The position numbers and the translations under genes were made by a program. The notes beneath the pieces were generated by a model. The model was not told where the DNA came from, did no database searches, and worked only from the letters and a program-made list of their open reading frames with translations. A stretch of DNA of 64,000 bases from Chondrus crispus (taxonomy: Eukaryota > Rhodophyta > Florideophyceae > Gigartinales > Gigartinaceae): NCBI RefSeq assembly GCF_000350225.1, contig NW_005179258.1:135813-199812 (forward strand), written 5' to 3'. This document shows, piece by piece, positions 42,891 to 52,782 of the stretch (positions are counted from its first letter, which is position 1; each line of letters begins with the position of its first letter).

Positions 42891-42959
42891 AGCTCCAAAG
42901 TACTCTGTTCGTACTTACTAAAATATGTCACCGCCTAAGCTGAGGGGAATTTCTCAAGC

Positions 42960-43143
42960 AAGAGAAATAGACATGGCCAGGAGAGGGGGGCTGGCAAGAG
43001 GCTCAGGATGGCGCCATAAGTACCACGGAGCAGCGAGGCTGCGAGGTGAGGTACGCTCGGTTGGCTGATAGTAATTACAGCTACTCGCTATTCTCCGGGG
43101 AGTTTCACCCCTATACAGTACACGCTAGCGAGTACAGAGACGC
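42960..43143 (-). repeat. DIRS-like element terminal direct repeat, 5' copy
   Basis: Matches 38803-38985 with scattered substitutions and a small insertion (CAGTA) near the end. Confidence 0.85.
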
Positions 43144-43450
43144 GTACATGTACTGTAATGGAGGGAAAGTGCACTTGCAATCGTTTCAACCATTCCGCCG
43201 CCTTTACACCTCACACTGCCAGCCTTCGTACTGTATCACTGTGACTCCTACCGCATTGACTTTTCACAATCCAGAATCCTACCGCGTCCTCTTCCCTCAT
43301 TCCGCCCAAACGCACATTGCCTTCTCTCCGTCGGACACCCTCGACTCCCGTTGAAACCCCTTGCCGACTTGAAGTAAGCCCGCTCTCCATCCTCATTTCC
43401 ACACTTTCCGCATGCCTCAACAGCTTTTGTCACAGACTCTAAAAACCACA

Positions 43451-44240
43451 ATGACTCCCATCTCACCGAAGTTTCTCGATCTCATTGTCTCTGTCCTCCT
43501 CCTCCTCCTCCCCCTCCCCCTCCTCCTCATATTCATACCCCCATACAGCACAGCTGCCGCCCCGCGCCAACCGCACATGCCCCGGAGACTTGCCATTGGC
43601 GATGGCTGGGCCCTGTCGTCGGCGCCACCGCCACAATCGTTCGCGTTCGTCGCCGTACGTCCCCTGCTCTTGTTGTTGAAGTTCCATGCCCCGCTGTTTC
43701 TGCGTCTTCAATGATTCACACCGAGTATCGCTTTGAGGTCTACGTTTCTCGGAGGGCGAGCTTCAGAAGGAATTAGCATGGGAATAATGACTATCGAATT
43801 TCGTAATCTCACTATGCTTGCTCGTGGAGGCTGGCTTGTCCTGGATGTCAAATTTGGCGCCTACCATCACGGCACTGCACGACATGGAAGCTGCAACAGA
43901 GCCGGCCCTGCTGTAGTTTTCCTAACGCCATTCTTACCCCACACTCCCGGTTGACAGTGTCTCTTAACCTGCGACCACCCGCAGCAGCTCTTTCAAGACA
44001 AATGCGACCTCAAAATAGAATACCCGGACCCTCATCCAGAACGCTCCTCTGCTCCCACGTTCCCCCCCTTCCGCACCAAACACTATCTGGCACTGCTCAG
44101 CTCCTGATGGATATGGAGGCCAGTCTGGATGGCCGTGCTTCTGTCCGCCCTTCCTTCGTCCTCGCCCAAACATGCGCTTCACGGACAGTAACTACTCGTA
44201 CTCCATTCAAGTCAGGCATCAGGCCGCTCTTCCTTGAAAC
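43451..44240 (+). CDS. Possible host gene with signal anchor, exons uncertain
   Basis: Not recognised. ATG 43451 (context ACCACAATGAC) starts a protein with a long hydrophobic segment (LIVSVLLLLLPLPLLLIF). Downstream, in changing frames, several protein-like stretches follow: MIHTEYRFEVYVSRR (about 43711), MLARGGWLVLDVKFGAYHH (about 43813), CDHPQQLFQDKCDLKIEYP (about 43970) and RPNMRFTDSNYSYSIQVRH (about 44165). This pattern suggests four or five short exons with small introns, or a frameshifted relic. Splice sites could not be fixed by eye. A secreted or membrane-anchored product is inferred. Confidence 0.35.
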
Positions 44241-44318
44241 TGACCCGAAAAGCCATCAAGGATATGCGCTTGGCCTACATTTTATTAAGCGTTGTTCATG
44301 CACTTACTCTTGCTAGCT

Positions 44319-45721
44319 AGTGTCTCTAGATGACAAGCTCTTTGGCTCTCCCGTGATGCCGGCTTTCTTCGGCATAAATATATACATTGAATTGCCAATT
44401 TATGAAGTCAATTCGGATACCATTTCTTTGTTTTAACTACACTGAAAGACTAAAAATCTGATGGATTCAAAATTCTTACGTTTCCTTTTTAATCGCTTGT
44501 TTTGGGTTAGAAGTCATCTATACAACACGGTTTCAAGGTTATTTAGAAAAGCCTCTTTGCCAGGCATTTCTAAAAACGATCGGAAACGACATGCAGTTCT
44601 CACAAATCTCTATCCGTCTGCAACGCAGAAGTCCAAGTATTGTGGTGAGGGTATATACCAGCTTGTTATGGGAAAACTAAACGCCCCAGAAAGAACAAGT
44701 GCAGAAAGAACAAGTTGAAAAGCAACCCCATACAGTATGAGATCACTTGTCAAAGAGACACTAGTATATGAGGATTGAAAGACCACTAGACGCTAGCTAG
44801 AGTGTATTCACTGGCGCTCTCCTCCAGCGCGCCACGTCTTGATTGCTTCCAGTTGGGCACGTACGGTGCGTGCTCCCTGTGCACATCATGAGAGCGGAAA
44901 CGGTTTGGGTAACAGGAAGTATTCAAAAAAATTGATCATACGATAACTTATCGTAAGGTGATCGCGTACATATGCACCGTGCATGTCACAGTGCGTTTTT
45001 ACTGGATGCTGGATGCTATTGATCAATGACAGCATACAGACAGTTACAGTCAACATCATCGAGTAGTGCACCCCCATGTAAGGTTCCAACAACATGCAAT
45101 ACTCGCATCTTGCACTAATGAATGGGGTCACACAAAATACTCATTTACAAGAGTCTGGCGCCTCTTGGAACGACTCTGCTCAGCTTGTGCAGACAGCAAC
45201 GCGCGTTTTGCACAGCGCAAACGACGAACTGCACCCAGACGGAAAGGATCTGTGCAGTATGTAGGCAAAGTTAATCCGTTTACTGTTGAGCATCGCGGGC
45301 TTCGTCGACTTGATCCCTGTCTTGGACAGCTGTCTAGCAGCAATGCAAGGTATGATAACTGTGTTTACGAAAAACCCCTGCATTACTCACTCGTGGAATT
45401 ACTCAATTCGGCATTATTGAGTTTCTCTTAAGTCCTCACAGAAAAAAAGTTGAATCAAATCAAATTTTAAATCAAAACTCCACCAAATAAATATCAAAAC
45501 AATCACTTTTTGTGGGCGGCGTGTACACGTGTGGGCTGTGGCAGTTTCTGCCTCGGCAGAAACTGCCATCTGGCTTCTGCAACGTCATAACCGAAGGGCG
45601 CGGCTTGGATTTTGTGGTTCCTCCCAGACAAGGCTGCCCCACAAGTAGGGCGCTACCAATAGGGCACCATTCTTCAGTAAAGCCGCCGTCGCCTCCCTCC
45701 ACCGAGGTCGGGGACAGACAT
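44319..45721. other. No gene recognised; one strong hairpin
   Basis: AT-rich sequence with short frames that lack relatives. At 45540-45567 a 13-bp perfect inverted repeat (GGCAGTTTCTGCC) with a 2-base loop stands out. The last 200 bp before the duplicated segment are GC-richer. Confidence 0.45.
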
Positions 45722-46840
45722 CGGATGAACTTGGTGTCACAGATTTGAGAGAAGTCGTTATCTTGACATGGGGGCATGCTGCAGACAAGTTGATGCTCGG
45801 TACGCTGACACTTGAGGTTGCCTTTCCTACTATTTGACAGGTCGCCGGAGACATCAAGAAGTCGAGCAGTGCGCTGCGACGTCTGACATGTTGCGCTGTC
45901 CCGTGAAACAGCAACTCAGTTTGAGAAGAGAAACCGGGACGCCGCATCGTTTGCGTGATCTACATCAAAAGCTTTAGTGTCGGCTACGATGCAGTTCATA
46001 AGAGAGCCTATGTACGAGATTACTATTTAACAGCACAAACCTCCAAAACCCCCGCCCCAACACAACACAACCTTGGCAATTAATGCCTTCTAGACCTTGT
46101 GGTCCTCGACACGTAAAGGGACACCAACCAATATTCCGTCTCCAGACGAGCGGCCTCGGCCAAGACTGACCAGTATTCCGTCTCCAAACGAGCGGCCTCG
46201 GCCAAGACTGACCAGTGTTCCATCTCCAGACGAGCGGCCTCGGCCAAGACTGACCAGTACTCCGTCTCCACACGAGCGGCCTCGGCCGAGAGTGGCCGAG
46301 GCGGCATGCGGGGAAGCAGAACGCCATCTCGCCGTGAGGTCGCGGATCGCCTACGTCGGTTGCGAAACGATTCGATGGCCCAGCCGAGGAAGGCGGCGAG
46401 AACGACTGTAGCGATGGCGGACAAGGCCCCGATGACGGGCTCTAGCCAATGCCAGGGGGTGTGTTCTGGTGGCTGGGCGGCAGGAAGCGGAGCGCCCGAT
46501 GCCGGGGGTACGGACAGCATGAAGGTGAACATAATGGCGAGGACAGGGAACTGGCAGAATTTATGGGCAACAGCGTGGAGCATTTTGGTTGTACTCTGGC
46601 TTGGGGCGTGTGAATGGGGCGTACTACGGTGGGGTGTCGGCGATGGCTCCTTGGACGCACGCTGCAGCATGACGGCGACAACGTCGCCCGAGGAAAGGTC
46701 GTGCGCCTCGTACTCCATGGCAGACGCGCCTATCTCAAGCTTCAGGCCCAAGCGATGGCGGTTGTTGAGGTCGAGGTTGTTGAGTCGTGGCGACGAGGAC
46801 GTGGGGAATTGCAAACACGGTCGGAGGGGTTCAAAGGAGG
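45722..46840. repeat. Duplicated segment, copy 2
   Basis: Direct repeat of 1-1110, highly similar throughout including the 42-bp tandem array (46132-46299). Confidence 0.85.
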
Positions 46841-46958
46841 ATGACGTGTTTTGGAGGTGGAGCAGTGGACGGTGAGGGCTGTGGCGCAGAGGTGGATATG
46901 GAGGAATTGATTTTAAAGGAACTGTTAAGGAGCTGCGTTTCGGGGAGCGACGTTTCAA
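46080..46958 (-). CDS. Small single-pass membrane protein with C-terminal repeats, copy 2
   Basis: 292-codon ORF; from the Met aligned with 862 of copy 1 (ATG about 46583) onward it is nearly identical to copy 1: leader, membrane segment, FRNRRRR and four 14-residue repeats. The upstream part shares DLSSGDVVAVMLQRASKEP with copies 1 and 3, but its first 60 residues differ from copy 1. Function unknown. Confidence 0.55.
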   Translation of the reverse strand: MKRRSPKRSSLTVPLKSIPPYPPLRHSPHRPLLHLQNTSSSFEPLRPCLQFPTSSSPRLNNLDLNNRHRLGLKLEIGASAMEYEAHDLSSGDVVAVMLQRASKEPSPTPHRSTPHSHAPSQSTTKMLHAVAHKFCQFPVLAIMFTFMLSVPPASGAPLPAAQPPEHTPWHWLEPVIGALSAIATVVLAAFLGWAIESFRNRRRRSATSRRDGVLLPRMPPRPLSAEAARVETEYWSVLAEAARLEMEHWSVLAEAARLETEYWSVLAEAARLETEYWLVSLYVSRTTRSRRH

Positions 46959-46989
46959 CGAGCAACGAACGATCGATCGATTGCTGTTT

Positions 46990-47572
46990 AACCAACTAGG
47001 GGTCGGGCTATGTACCGTGCCCCGTAGGAAATTTTTACCGCGCGATCCTTTTTGACCAGGCGACGCGAGCGTGTTGCCATGCGGCTCCCCAATGAAGCGT
47101 CAATAGGCAATGACGCGTCGATGGAACGAACGCCCGGGGATTCCTTTTTAACCAATGAACGCTCGGGCTAGGGGGGTTATTAATTTGTGCAGCCGGTTTT
47201 TAACCATGCCACGCGAGCCTTTTTGACCAGGCGACGCAAACGTTTTCCTATGCGGCGCGCCAATGACACGTCAAAGGGCAACGAACGCCCGGGGATTACT
47301 TTTTAACCAATGAACGCTCGGGCTAATTAATTTGCACAGCCGGGTTTTAACCATGCCACGCGAGCCTTTTTGACCAGGCGACGCAAACGTTTTCCTATGC
47401 GGCGCGCCAGTGACACGTCAAAGGGCAACGAACGCCCGGGGATTACTTTTTAACCAATGAACGCTCGGGCTAATTAATTTGCACAGCCGGGTTTTAACCA
47501 TGCCACGCGAGCCTTTTTGACCAGGCGACGCAAACGTTTTCCTATGCGGCGCGCCAGTGACACGTCAAAGGG
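46990..47572. repeat. Satellite array, left part
   Basis: Tandem units of about 147-155 bp, recognisable by CGCCCGGGGATTAC at 47131, 47286 and 47433 and by TTTTGACCAGGCGACGC and CCATGCCACGCGAGCC. The first unit is divergent. The array is cut by the copia element and resumes at 52446. Confidence 0.9.
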
Positions 47573-47774
47573 TGTGATGCAAGATCGATGGCTCGGTTTA
47601 CTGTGATCGCGTCTCTATCTACCTTATGTAGGGATGGTAGCGATCCGTAGGCCGGCGGCGATCGTGGTGAGTTGATCGCTGTTGTACGTGTGCTACGTGT
47701 GTGTATATGGCTCTCATGACTGCTGACGCATTGCTGTTGCGGCGTCGACGTTTGTTTTTATGGCTCTCATGACA
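47573..47774 (-). repeat. Copia 3' LTR with 54-bp partial duplication
   Basis: Shares 148 bp with the 5' LTR. The extra 54 bp repeats the LTR start (TCATGAGAGCCATA) with foreign sequence between the two copies. Confidence 0.8.
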
Positions 47775-48835
47775 CTCCCCCTGTCGACGGTGCTGCAGTT
47801 TTGCCGTCTGCAGTCGTGTGGTTTCTGAGCTGTAGTTTGGGGAGGAGGCGCGTGTATGCTTGACGACGCAGCGGTTTTGTGAGGATGTCCGCGAGTTGGT
47901 CGTCCGTGGGGACATGTGCAATGGCAATTGTGCCCTTTTGAGCCTGATGCGTGAGGTAGTGATGCCTCAGATCTATGAATTTTCGCCTCTTCGTCGGTCC
48001 CGTGCTGTTGGCAACGTGGATGGCGGACTGGTTGTCTATCATCAAGGGGGTCGGGGATTGCGGCAGCATGTGCACGTCCTGTAGCAGACGTCGGATCCAC
48101 GTGGTCTGCTGTGCGGCGGAGGTGGCCGCAATATATTCTGCCTCACAGGTGGATAAGGCTGTGATGTTTTGCTTGAGGGACCCCCAACATATCGGTGTGC
48201 CGTTATATGTGTGGAGGGTCCCCGATATGGACTTCCTGTCCGTGATGTCTGCAGCAAAATCCGCATCGGCATACGAGACAAAGAGGTTCTGGGGTTTCTC
48301 TTTGTCTGCTTGCTTGCCGGCTCGGAACGTGAGGCCTGTGTTTGGTGTGCCCTTGAGGTACCTTATCAGGCGTTTTAGTGCGTTCCAGTGCCTTTGTGTC
48401 GGGTTGTTGGCCGCTACTGCTAGTCTGTTTGCCAGGAAGTAGATGTCTGGTCGCGTCGAGTCAGCGACATAGCGTAGGTCCCCAATGATCTGCTGGTATT
48501 TTTTGAGAGTGTGCAGTTGGGTCTCGTCTTTGTCTGTTGGCTTGTGGAGCAGGACACCGTCGCAGTATGGGGTGTCTTTGGCATTGCATTTGGCCATGTC
48601 CACTTGCTGTACTATGTAGTTGATGGCGTTGGGCTGGGAGATGTGAATGTCTCCATTTTGGTGCCGTGTCACCGTCCATCCGAGAAAAGTCCTGTGTTCC
48701 CCTAGGCGTTTGATGTTGTACGCTTTCGCTAGGGCTGCGGCGAACTCGTCTTTGAGTTTCGCGGTTGAGGCGAGTACTGTGAAGTCATCCATGCTGACAG
48801 CAGCAATTATATGTTCTTTGCCTTTTTTTTGGACC
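47767..48835 (-). CDS. pol: Copia pol, 3' part: RT end and RNase H
   Basis: The frame after the shift begins with KKGKEHIIAAVSMDDFTVL, where SMDD is the RT active site (YVDD in most copia elements), continues with TFLGWTVTRHQNGDIHISQ, and has RNase H motifs SYADADFAADITDRKS, TALSTCEAEYIA and LADILTKPL. The stop is at 47767, inside the duplicated LTR start. Confidence 0.9.
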
Positions 48836-51800
48836 AGAGGCACAGGTCTGCTTCGCTTTGCTTGAAGTTGTCTTTTCGTAGGAGTTTGAAGACTGCAGAT
48901 AGGTATGTGTGGCCGGCGGATGGCGTCCCGTATATGTTCATGTTTAGTTTTCCGCCTTGGCAGGCGTGTTTGTATGTGCCATTGAATCTGGCATGCTGTC
49001 TCACATATACTGTTTCTCCTCCGTTGTGCGCGAATTTTTCGTGTAGGTACGCTGACTTGATATCGATGTGTTCGATGTGCATGCGGTACTTGGCTGCTAT
49101 TCCAAACATTGCGCGTACTGTGGTCTTGTCGGCCATGTACGTTGTAGTTTTGGATGGGTCGTAGTGCTTGTGTGGTAGCATTTTGTCCCCCCTTGCAGAG
49201 CATCGGGCTTTTCTCGATGCAATTTGTCCTTTGCTGTCCCTCTTGTAACGATATCCCATTTTTAGGGGTATCAGTTTCCGTTTCTTGGGGATTTCGGAGT
49301 CGGGTATCCACTGTACTACGTTCATGGCGTCGAGGTTGTCGAGTTCGGTGTTGTGGGCTTTTTCCCATTCGGCAGCGTCGGGGTATTTTTTGGCCTGTCC
49401 GGGGTGAGCTGGGGCGGGTGTGGTGCCTGTTATCTCTGTTGGCGTGCGATGCGGGGTGAAGGCTTTCGTGGCATATGTGCGTGAGGCTACAGGATCGGTG
49501 GTGCTGTGGTATGGTTGGAAGTTGACGCATCGAACTCGTCGTGGTCTGTTCGTGTCGAGTTCGAGGACCATGATGTGGTTTTCGTCGATGCCATGGAGGT
49601 ACCTGGCGGGTGTTGCCCTGTGGGCGAGTTTTGATATTTGTTTCCGATTTGCTAACTCAGGTACTGTACCGAGCTGTCCGAACAGCAGGAATTGCGGGAC
49701 GTCGGGGGTGGCATTGGTCCACATGGTGTAGGGAAGGGTGTTGATCCCGTGGTGGAGTATATTGTTGTACTTGAATGCAGCGTCCCTTACTGCGTCTTCC
49801 CAGTGCGTCTTGGGTAGTGAGCTGTGGTGGAGGGCGGCTCTGGCTGAGTTCATGAGTGTACTGTTTATCCTTTCCGCGATCCCATTTTGTTGGGGCGTGT
49901 GTGGGACTGTAGTGCTGTGCATGACGTTGTGCGATCTGTATACGGCGTTGGCGCTGTCTGATACATATTCTTTCGCGTTGTCTGTGTGGAACAGTCTCGG
50001 TTTGCACCCTTTTCGTTTGTTGAGGGCTGTGAGGATGACATCCAGCCTGTGCGGTGTTTCTGCTCTTGATTGCAGGAAGTCGACTATGAGGTAGCGGGAT
50101 CGGGTGTCTATTACTGTGAGTATGTATTTGTTGCCTTGCCTGGATGTGGGGTTGAATGGTCCACATATATCGCTGCTAAAGGCGGCTCCTACTCGGTAGT
50201 TGTGCGTCTTGGGGTAGTGCGGTGCGGGCTGCTGCTTCGCTGCAGCGCAGCTCGAGCAGGTGATCCGCGGTGGTCGTTGCCTGAGTGTGGGCGGGAGGTT
50301 TGGCAGGAGGCCGAGTTTGGCCATTTTCTGGAGCGTTGTTGGTCTGATGTGATTGAACAGTACATGATAGTGGTGGAAGTCCCTTTCTACAGCTGGGTGT
50401 GCTGGGGTGTGCGGTGGGGGCGCTGGGTTGTGCATTTGGTGTAGTGGGATTTTTTCTGCGCGTGGTGCGGTGTGGCCACGTGCTAGTGTGCGGCTTGGCT
50501 TTGGCGTCGCTGTCTTCTTTTTTTTTGTTTTTGGATTTGGGGCTTTTTTGGTTTGGGTATCGGGTCTTTTGGAATTTTTTATTGACCGTGGTGGTATGGT
50601 CCGGGCTGCCATGCCGTTGCCTTTGGTTTTTGGGAGATCGAGGTAGTACATGCCTTTCCTGAAGCGTGCTTGCGCTACTGTTTGTGGCGGGTGTGTGCTT
50701 GTGTCGAGTACAGTGGCCTGTGTGGGTGTGAACCGGACCTCTCCCCATTGCTCTGCTATGTCGTGAACTGATAGCAGGTTGGATCGCATTGCTGGGTTGG
50801 CGATCGCTGGGACTCGTATGTGCCTATTCGTACTGGTCCGTATATGTATCATCCCCTTGTGTGTGGCGGGTGGCGTGATGTTGGTGGCCGTGTTAGTTCG
50901 GATGATTTGTCGGAGTGGTTTCATGTTCGTCGTGGGTTTGCGAACATGTGACAGATGCGCTCCTGAGTCGAGGGCATACTGCTTACCTTCGCATATGTCC
51001 TCGTCAGTCACCTGTTGCGCGATTGTGTCGTCGTGTTCGTCGCGGGTGCTGGCCACTTTCCCGGTGGTGGTTTTGGGCGGCGAACGTGTTTGCCGAGGGG
51101 TTGTGCGCTTCTTATCGGTATTCGTGTACCATTGTTCCGTATTTTCCCTTGTGGCTGCATTGCCGCGTTGGGGTTGATCGGGGTGGGTCGTTGATCCTCT
51201 GCCTTGCCTCCGGCTGCGAGTTCGTCGTCTCATTGCCTGGTAGTTGGGGCTGTCTGCCCATTGGTCTGTCGTGTTCATGCCTTGTGGACGTTGTTGCCGG
51301 ATTTCCTGTTTTTCGTCTTCTCGAGCTTGTATGGATTTGAGTCGTTGGACGAGGTTGGCTATGGTTGTGGGGATTGTGTTGTTCGCGATCCACATGTCGG
51401 GTAGGTGTCGCAATGCCGGGTGCGAGTTGAGGCCGTGTATGATGAATTCTATCGTGACAGATTCATCATGTTGAATGCTGGGGTACTCTGCGAGACACAT
51501 TTTTGTCCGTATGGTTCGGTGTGCTGCGATGTATTCATCGATGTCCCCTCCCGCCTTGATCTTTGTGCGTTGTGCTTCTTGTTTGAGGATGAGGTGTGTG
51601 GTTGGCGTTGAGTCAGTGAAGTGTGTTTTGATCTCTGCCAGAAGCTGTTGAGGGGTAACGCTGAGGTCCATGTCGATTGTGCTTGCCAGATCCGCAGGGA
51701 GGCTGGTCATGATGCTCATGCGTAGGAATGCACATTTTCTGCGGTATATGGAATGGTACGGGCTCGTTACTGTGGGGGGTGGTGAGCTTTCATCGAGGGC

Positions 51801-52292
51801 TGCCTCGACGTTGTTGATTATGGCTATGTCGTGGAGGGTTTGCGTCCATAGCTTGTAGTTCGTTCCGTCGCTTGCGAGTGGAGGTAGCTGTCCATGCATT
51901 CTTGTGTCAGCTTGAGGCATTGCGGGTGCTATTTCTTGCTGGTTTGACATTTGTGGGCGCTCTGCAGGTGTTGTCGGGGCGTGTTGTGTTGGCTCTACGG
52001 GTGTGGTCGGAGCTTGGTGTTGTGGCTCTACGGGTGTGGTCGGAGCGGGTTGTGTTGGCTCTACGGGGGTGATCGGAGCTTGGTGTTGTGGCTCTACGGG
52101 TGTGGTCGGAGCGGGTTGTGTTGGCTCTACGGGGGTGATCGGAGCTTGGTGTTGTGGCTCTACGGGTGTGGTCGGAGCGGGTTGTGTTGGGGCAACGGGG
52201 CTTTGTGGTGCCGTGCTCTCGTTGTCTTGATCTCGTCCGGGTGGTCGGTATACGAGATGATCGTCTTGTAGTGGTGCGTGGTTAGGGTCCAT
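48807..52292 (-). CDS. gag-pol: Copia gag-pol, 5' part: Gag, protease, integrase, RT start
   Basis: ATG at 52292-52290 lies five bases after the 5' LTR and overlaps the primer binding site (A-TGGACCCTAACCACGC), so the protein starts MDPNHAPLQDD. Residues 35-115 contain a 22-residue tandem repeat (PTQPAPTTPVEPQHQAPITP...). Gag follows (NYKLWTQTLHDIAIINNVEA); no CCHC knuckle is visible. Then protease ALDSGAHLSHV, integrase with HHYHVLFNH...CSSC, DICGPF, HTDNAKEY and NGIAERINST, and RT up to LCLWSKKKAKNI at 48807, where the frame ends after the A8 run. The -1 frame continues pol. The indel or slip in RT makes the copy probably inactive. Confidence 0.9.
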   Translation of the reverse strand: MDPNHAPLQDDHLVYRPPGRDQDNESTAPQSPVAPTQPAPTTPVEPQHQAPITPVEPTQPAPTTPVEPQHQAPITPVEPTQPAPTTPVEPQHQAPTTPVEPTQHAPTTPAERPQMSNQQEIAPAMPQADTRMHGQLPPLASDGTNYKLWTQTLHDIAIINNVEAALDESSPPPTVTSPYHSIYRRKCAFLRMSIMTSLPADLASTIDMDLSVTPQQLLAEIKTHFTDSTPTTHLILKQEAQRTKIKAGGDIDEYIAAHRTIRTKMCLAEYPSIQHDESVTIEFIIHGLNSHPALRHLPDMWIANNTIPTTIANLVQRLKSIQAREDEKQEIRQQRPQGMNTTDQWADSPNYQAMRRRTRSRRQGRGSTTHPDQPQRGNAATRENTEQWYTNTDKKRTTPRQTRSPPKTTTGKVASTRDEHDDTIAQQVTDEDICEGKQYALDSGAHLSHVRKPTTNMKPLRQIIRTNTATNITPPATHKGMIHIRTSTNRHIRVPAIANPAMRSNLLSVHDIAEQWGEVRFTPTQATVLDTSTHPPQTVAQARFRKGMYYLDLPKTKGNGMAARTIPPRSIKNSKRPDTQTKKAPNPKTKKKKTATPKPSRTLARGHTAPRAEKIPLHQMHNPAPPPHTPAHPAVERDFHHYHVLFNHIRPTTLQKMAKLGLLPNLPPTLRQRPPRITCSSCAAAKQQPAPHYPKTHNYRVGAAFSSDICGPFNPTSRQGNKYILTVIDTRSRYLIVDFLQSRAETPHRLDVILTALNKRKGCKPRLFHTDNAKEYVSDSANAVYRSHNVMHSTTVPHTPQQNGIAERINSTLMNSARAALHHSSLPKTHWEDAVRDAAFKYNNILHHGINTLPYTMWTNATPDVPQFLLFGQLGTVPELANRKQISKLAHRATPARYLHGIDENHIMVLELDTNRPRRVRCVNFQPYHSTTDPVASRTYATKAFTPHRTPTEITGTTPAPAHPGQAKKYPDAAEWEKAHNTELDNLDAMNVVQWIPDSEIPKKRKLIPLKMGYRYKRDSKGQIASRKARCSARGDKMLPHKHYDPSKTTTYMADKTTVRAMFGIAAKYRMHIEHIDIKSAYLHEKFAHNGGETVYVRQHARFNGTYKHACQGGKLNMNIYGTPSAGHTYLSAVFKLLRKDNFKQSEADLCLWSKKKAKNI

Positions 52293-52296
52293 AACC

Positions 52297-52445
52297 TGTG
52301 ATGCAAGATCGATGGCTCGGTTTACTGTGATCGCGTCTCTATCTACCTTATGTAGGGATGGTAGCGATCCGTAGGCCGGCGGCGATCGTGGTGAGTTGAT
52401 CGCTGTTGTACGTGTGCTACGTGTGTGTATATGGCTCTCATGACA
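52297..52445 (-). repeat. Copia 5' LTR
   Basis: 149 bp, TGTCATGAGAGCC ... GCATCACA on the minus strand; the unusual shortness is shared with the core of the 3' LTR. Confidence 0.9.
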
Positions 52446-52716
52446 AAGGGCAACGAACGCCCGGGGATTACTTTTTAACCAATGAACGCTCGGGCTAATT
52501 AATTTGCACAGCCGGTTTTTAACCATGCCACGCGAGCCTTTTTGACCAGGCGACGCAAACGTTTTCCTATGCGGCGCGGCGCGCCAATGACATGTCAAAG
52601 GGCAACGAACGCCCGGGGATTACTTTTAACCAATGAGCGCTCGGGGTATTAATTTGGCTGGAGCCTTTTTGACCAGGCGACCTGAGCGTTTTCCCATGCG
52701 GTGCGCTACTGACGCG
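52446..52716. repeat. Satellite array, right part
   Basis: Continuation of 46990-47572 after the copia insertion: further units at 52458 and 52610, the last one degenerate. Confidence 0.9.
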
Positions 52717-52782
52717 TCAGCGCAGGTTAATATACACTCACTACATGTATATATGTAATGAGTGTATATTAACCTGCGCTGA
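52717..52782. repeat. 66-bp foldback
   Basis: Two 30-bp arms (starting TCAGCGCAGGTTAATATACA) with one mismatch and a 6-bp centre form a near-perfect palindrome at the end of the satellite array. It could be a minimal MITE or a hairpin element. Confidence 0.9.

Larger units (their letters stand above)
38803..43143 (-). mobile_element. DIRS-like tyrosine-recombinase retrotransposon, degenerate
   Basis: Direct repeats of about 180 bp (38803-38985 and 42960-43143, about 93% alike by eye) enclose, in minus orientation, a Gag-like ORF, RT, RNase H and a tyrosine recombinase. There is no integrase and no aspartic protease, as in DIRS, PAT and Ngaro groups. Several frameshifts and stops show that it is inactive. 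The terminal repeats are direct, not inverted; a full split-repeat set (A1-B1-A2-B2) could not be found. Confidence 0.8.
47573..52445 (-). mobile_element. Ty1/copia retrotransposon inserted in satellite
   Basis: Minus-strand element with short LTRs (5' LTR 52297-52445, 149 bp; 3' LTR 47573-47774, 202 bp because of an internal 54-bp partial duplication), TG..CA ends and AAGGG duplicated at 47568-47572 and 52446-52450. Domain order protease, integrase, RT, RNase H is that of copia. A purine tract ACAGGGGGAG precedes the 3' LTR. The pol frame is broken once, in RT at an A8 run (48823-48830). Confidence 0.95.

Noticed and set aside
38803..43143. LTR retrotransposon with short LTRs
   Set aside because: The direct repeats look LTR-like, but the element encodes a tyrosine recombinase and no integrase or protease, which places it with DIRS-like elements.
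43490..43540. CTC triplet run as a regulatory or CRISPR-like repeat
   Set aside because: It encodes the Leu/Pro-rich hydrophobic segment of the candidate host gene. No spaced repeats typical of CRISPR occur anywhere, nor are they expected in a eukaryote.
44461..44718. 85-codon plus-strand ORF
   Set aside because: No hydrophobic, motif or repeat feature and no relative recognised; AT-rich chance frame is likely.
48822..48830. A AAA AAG slippery heptamer in copia RT as programmed frameshift
   Set aside because: It lies inside the RT domain just before the active site, where no known copia element shifts. A homopolymer indel is simpler.
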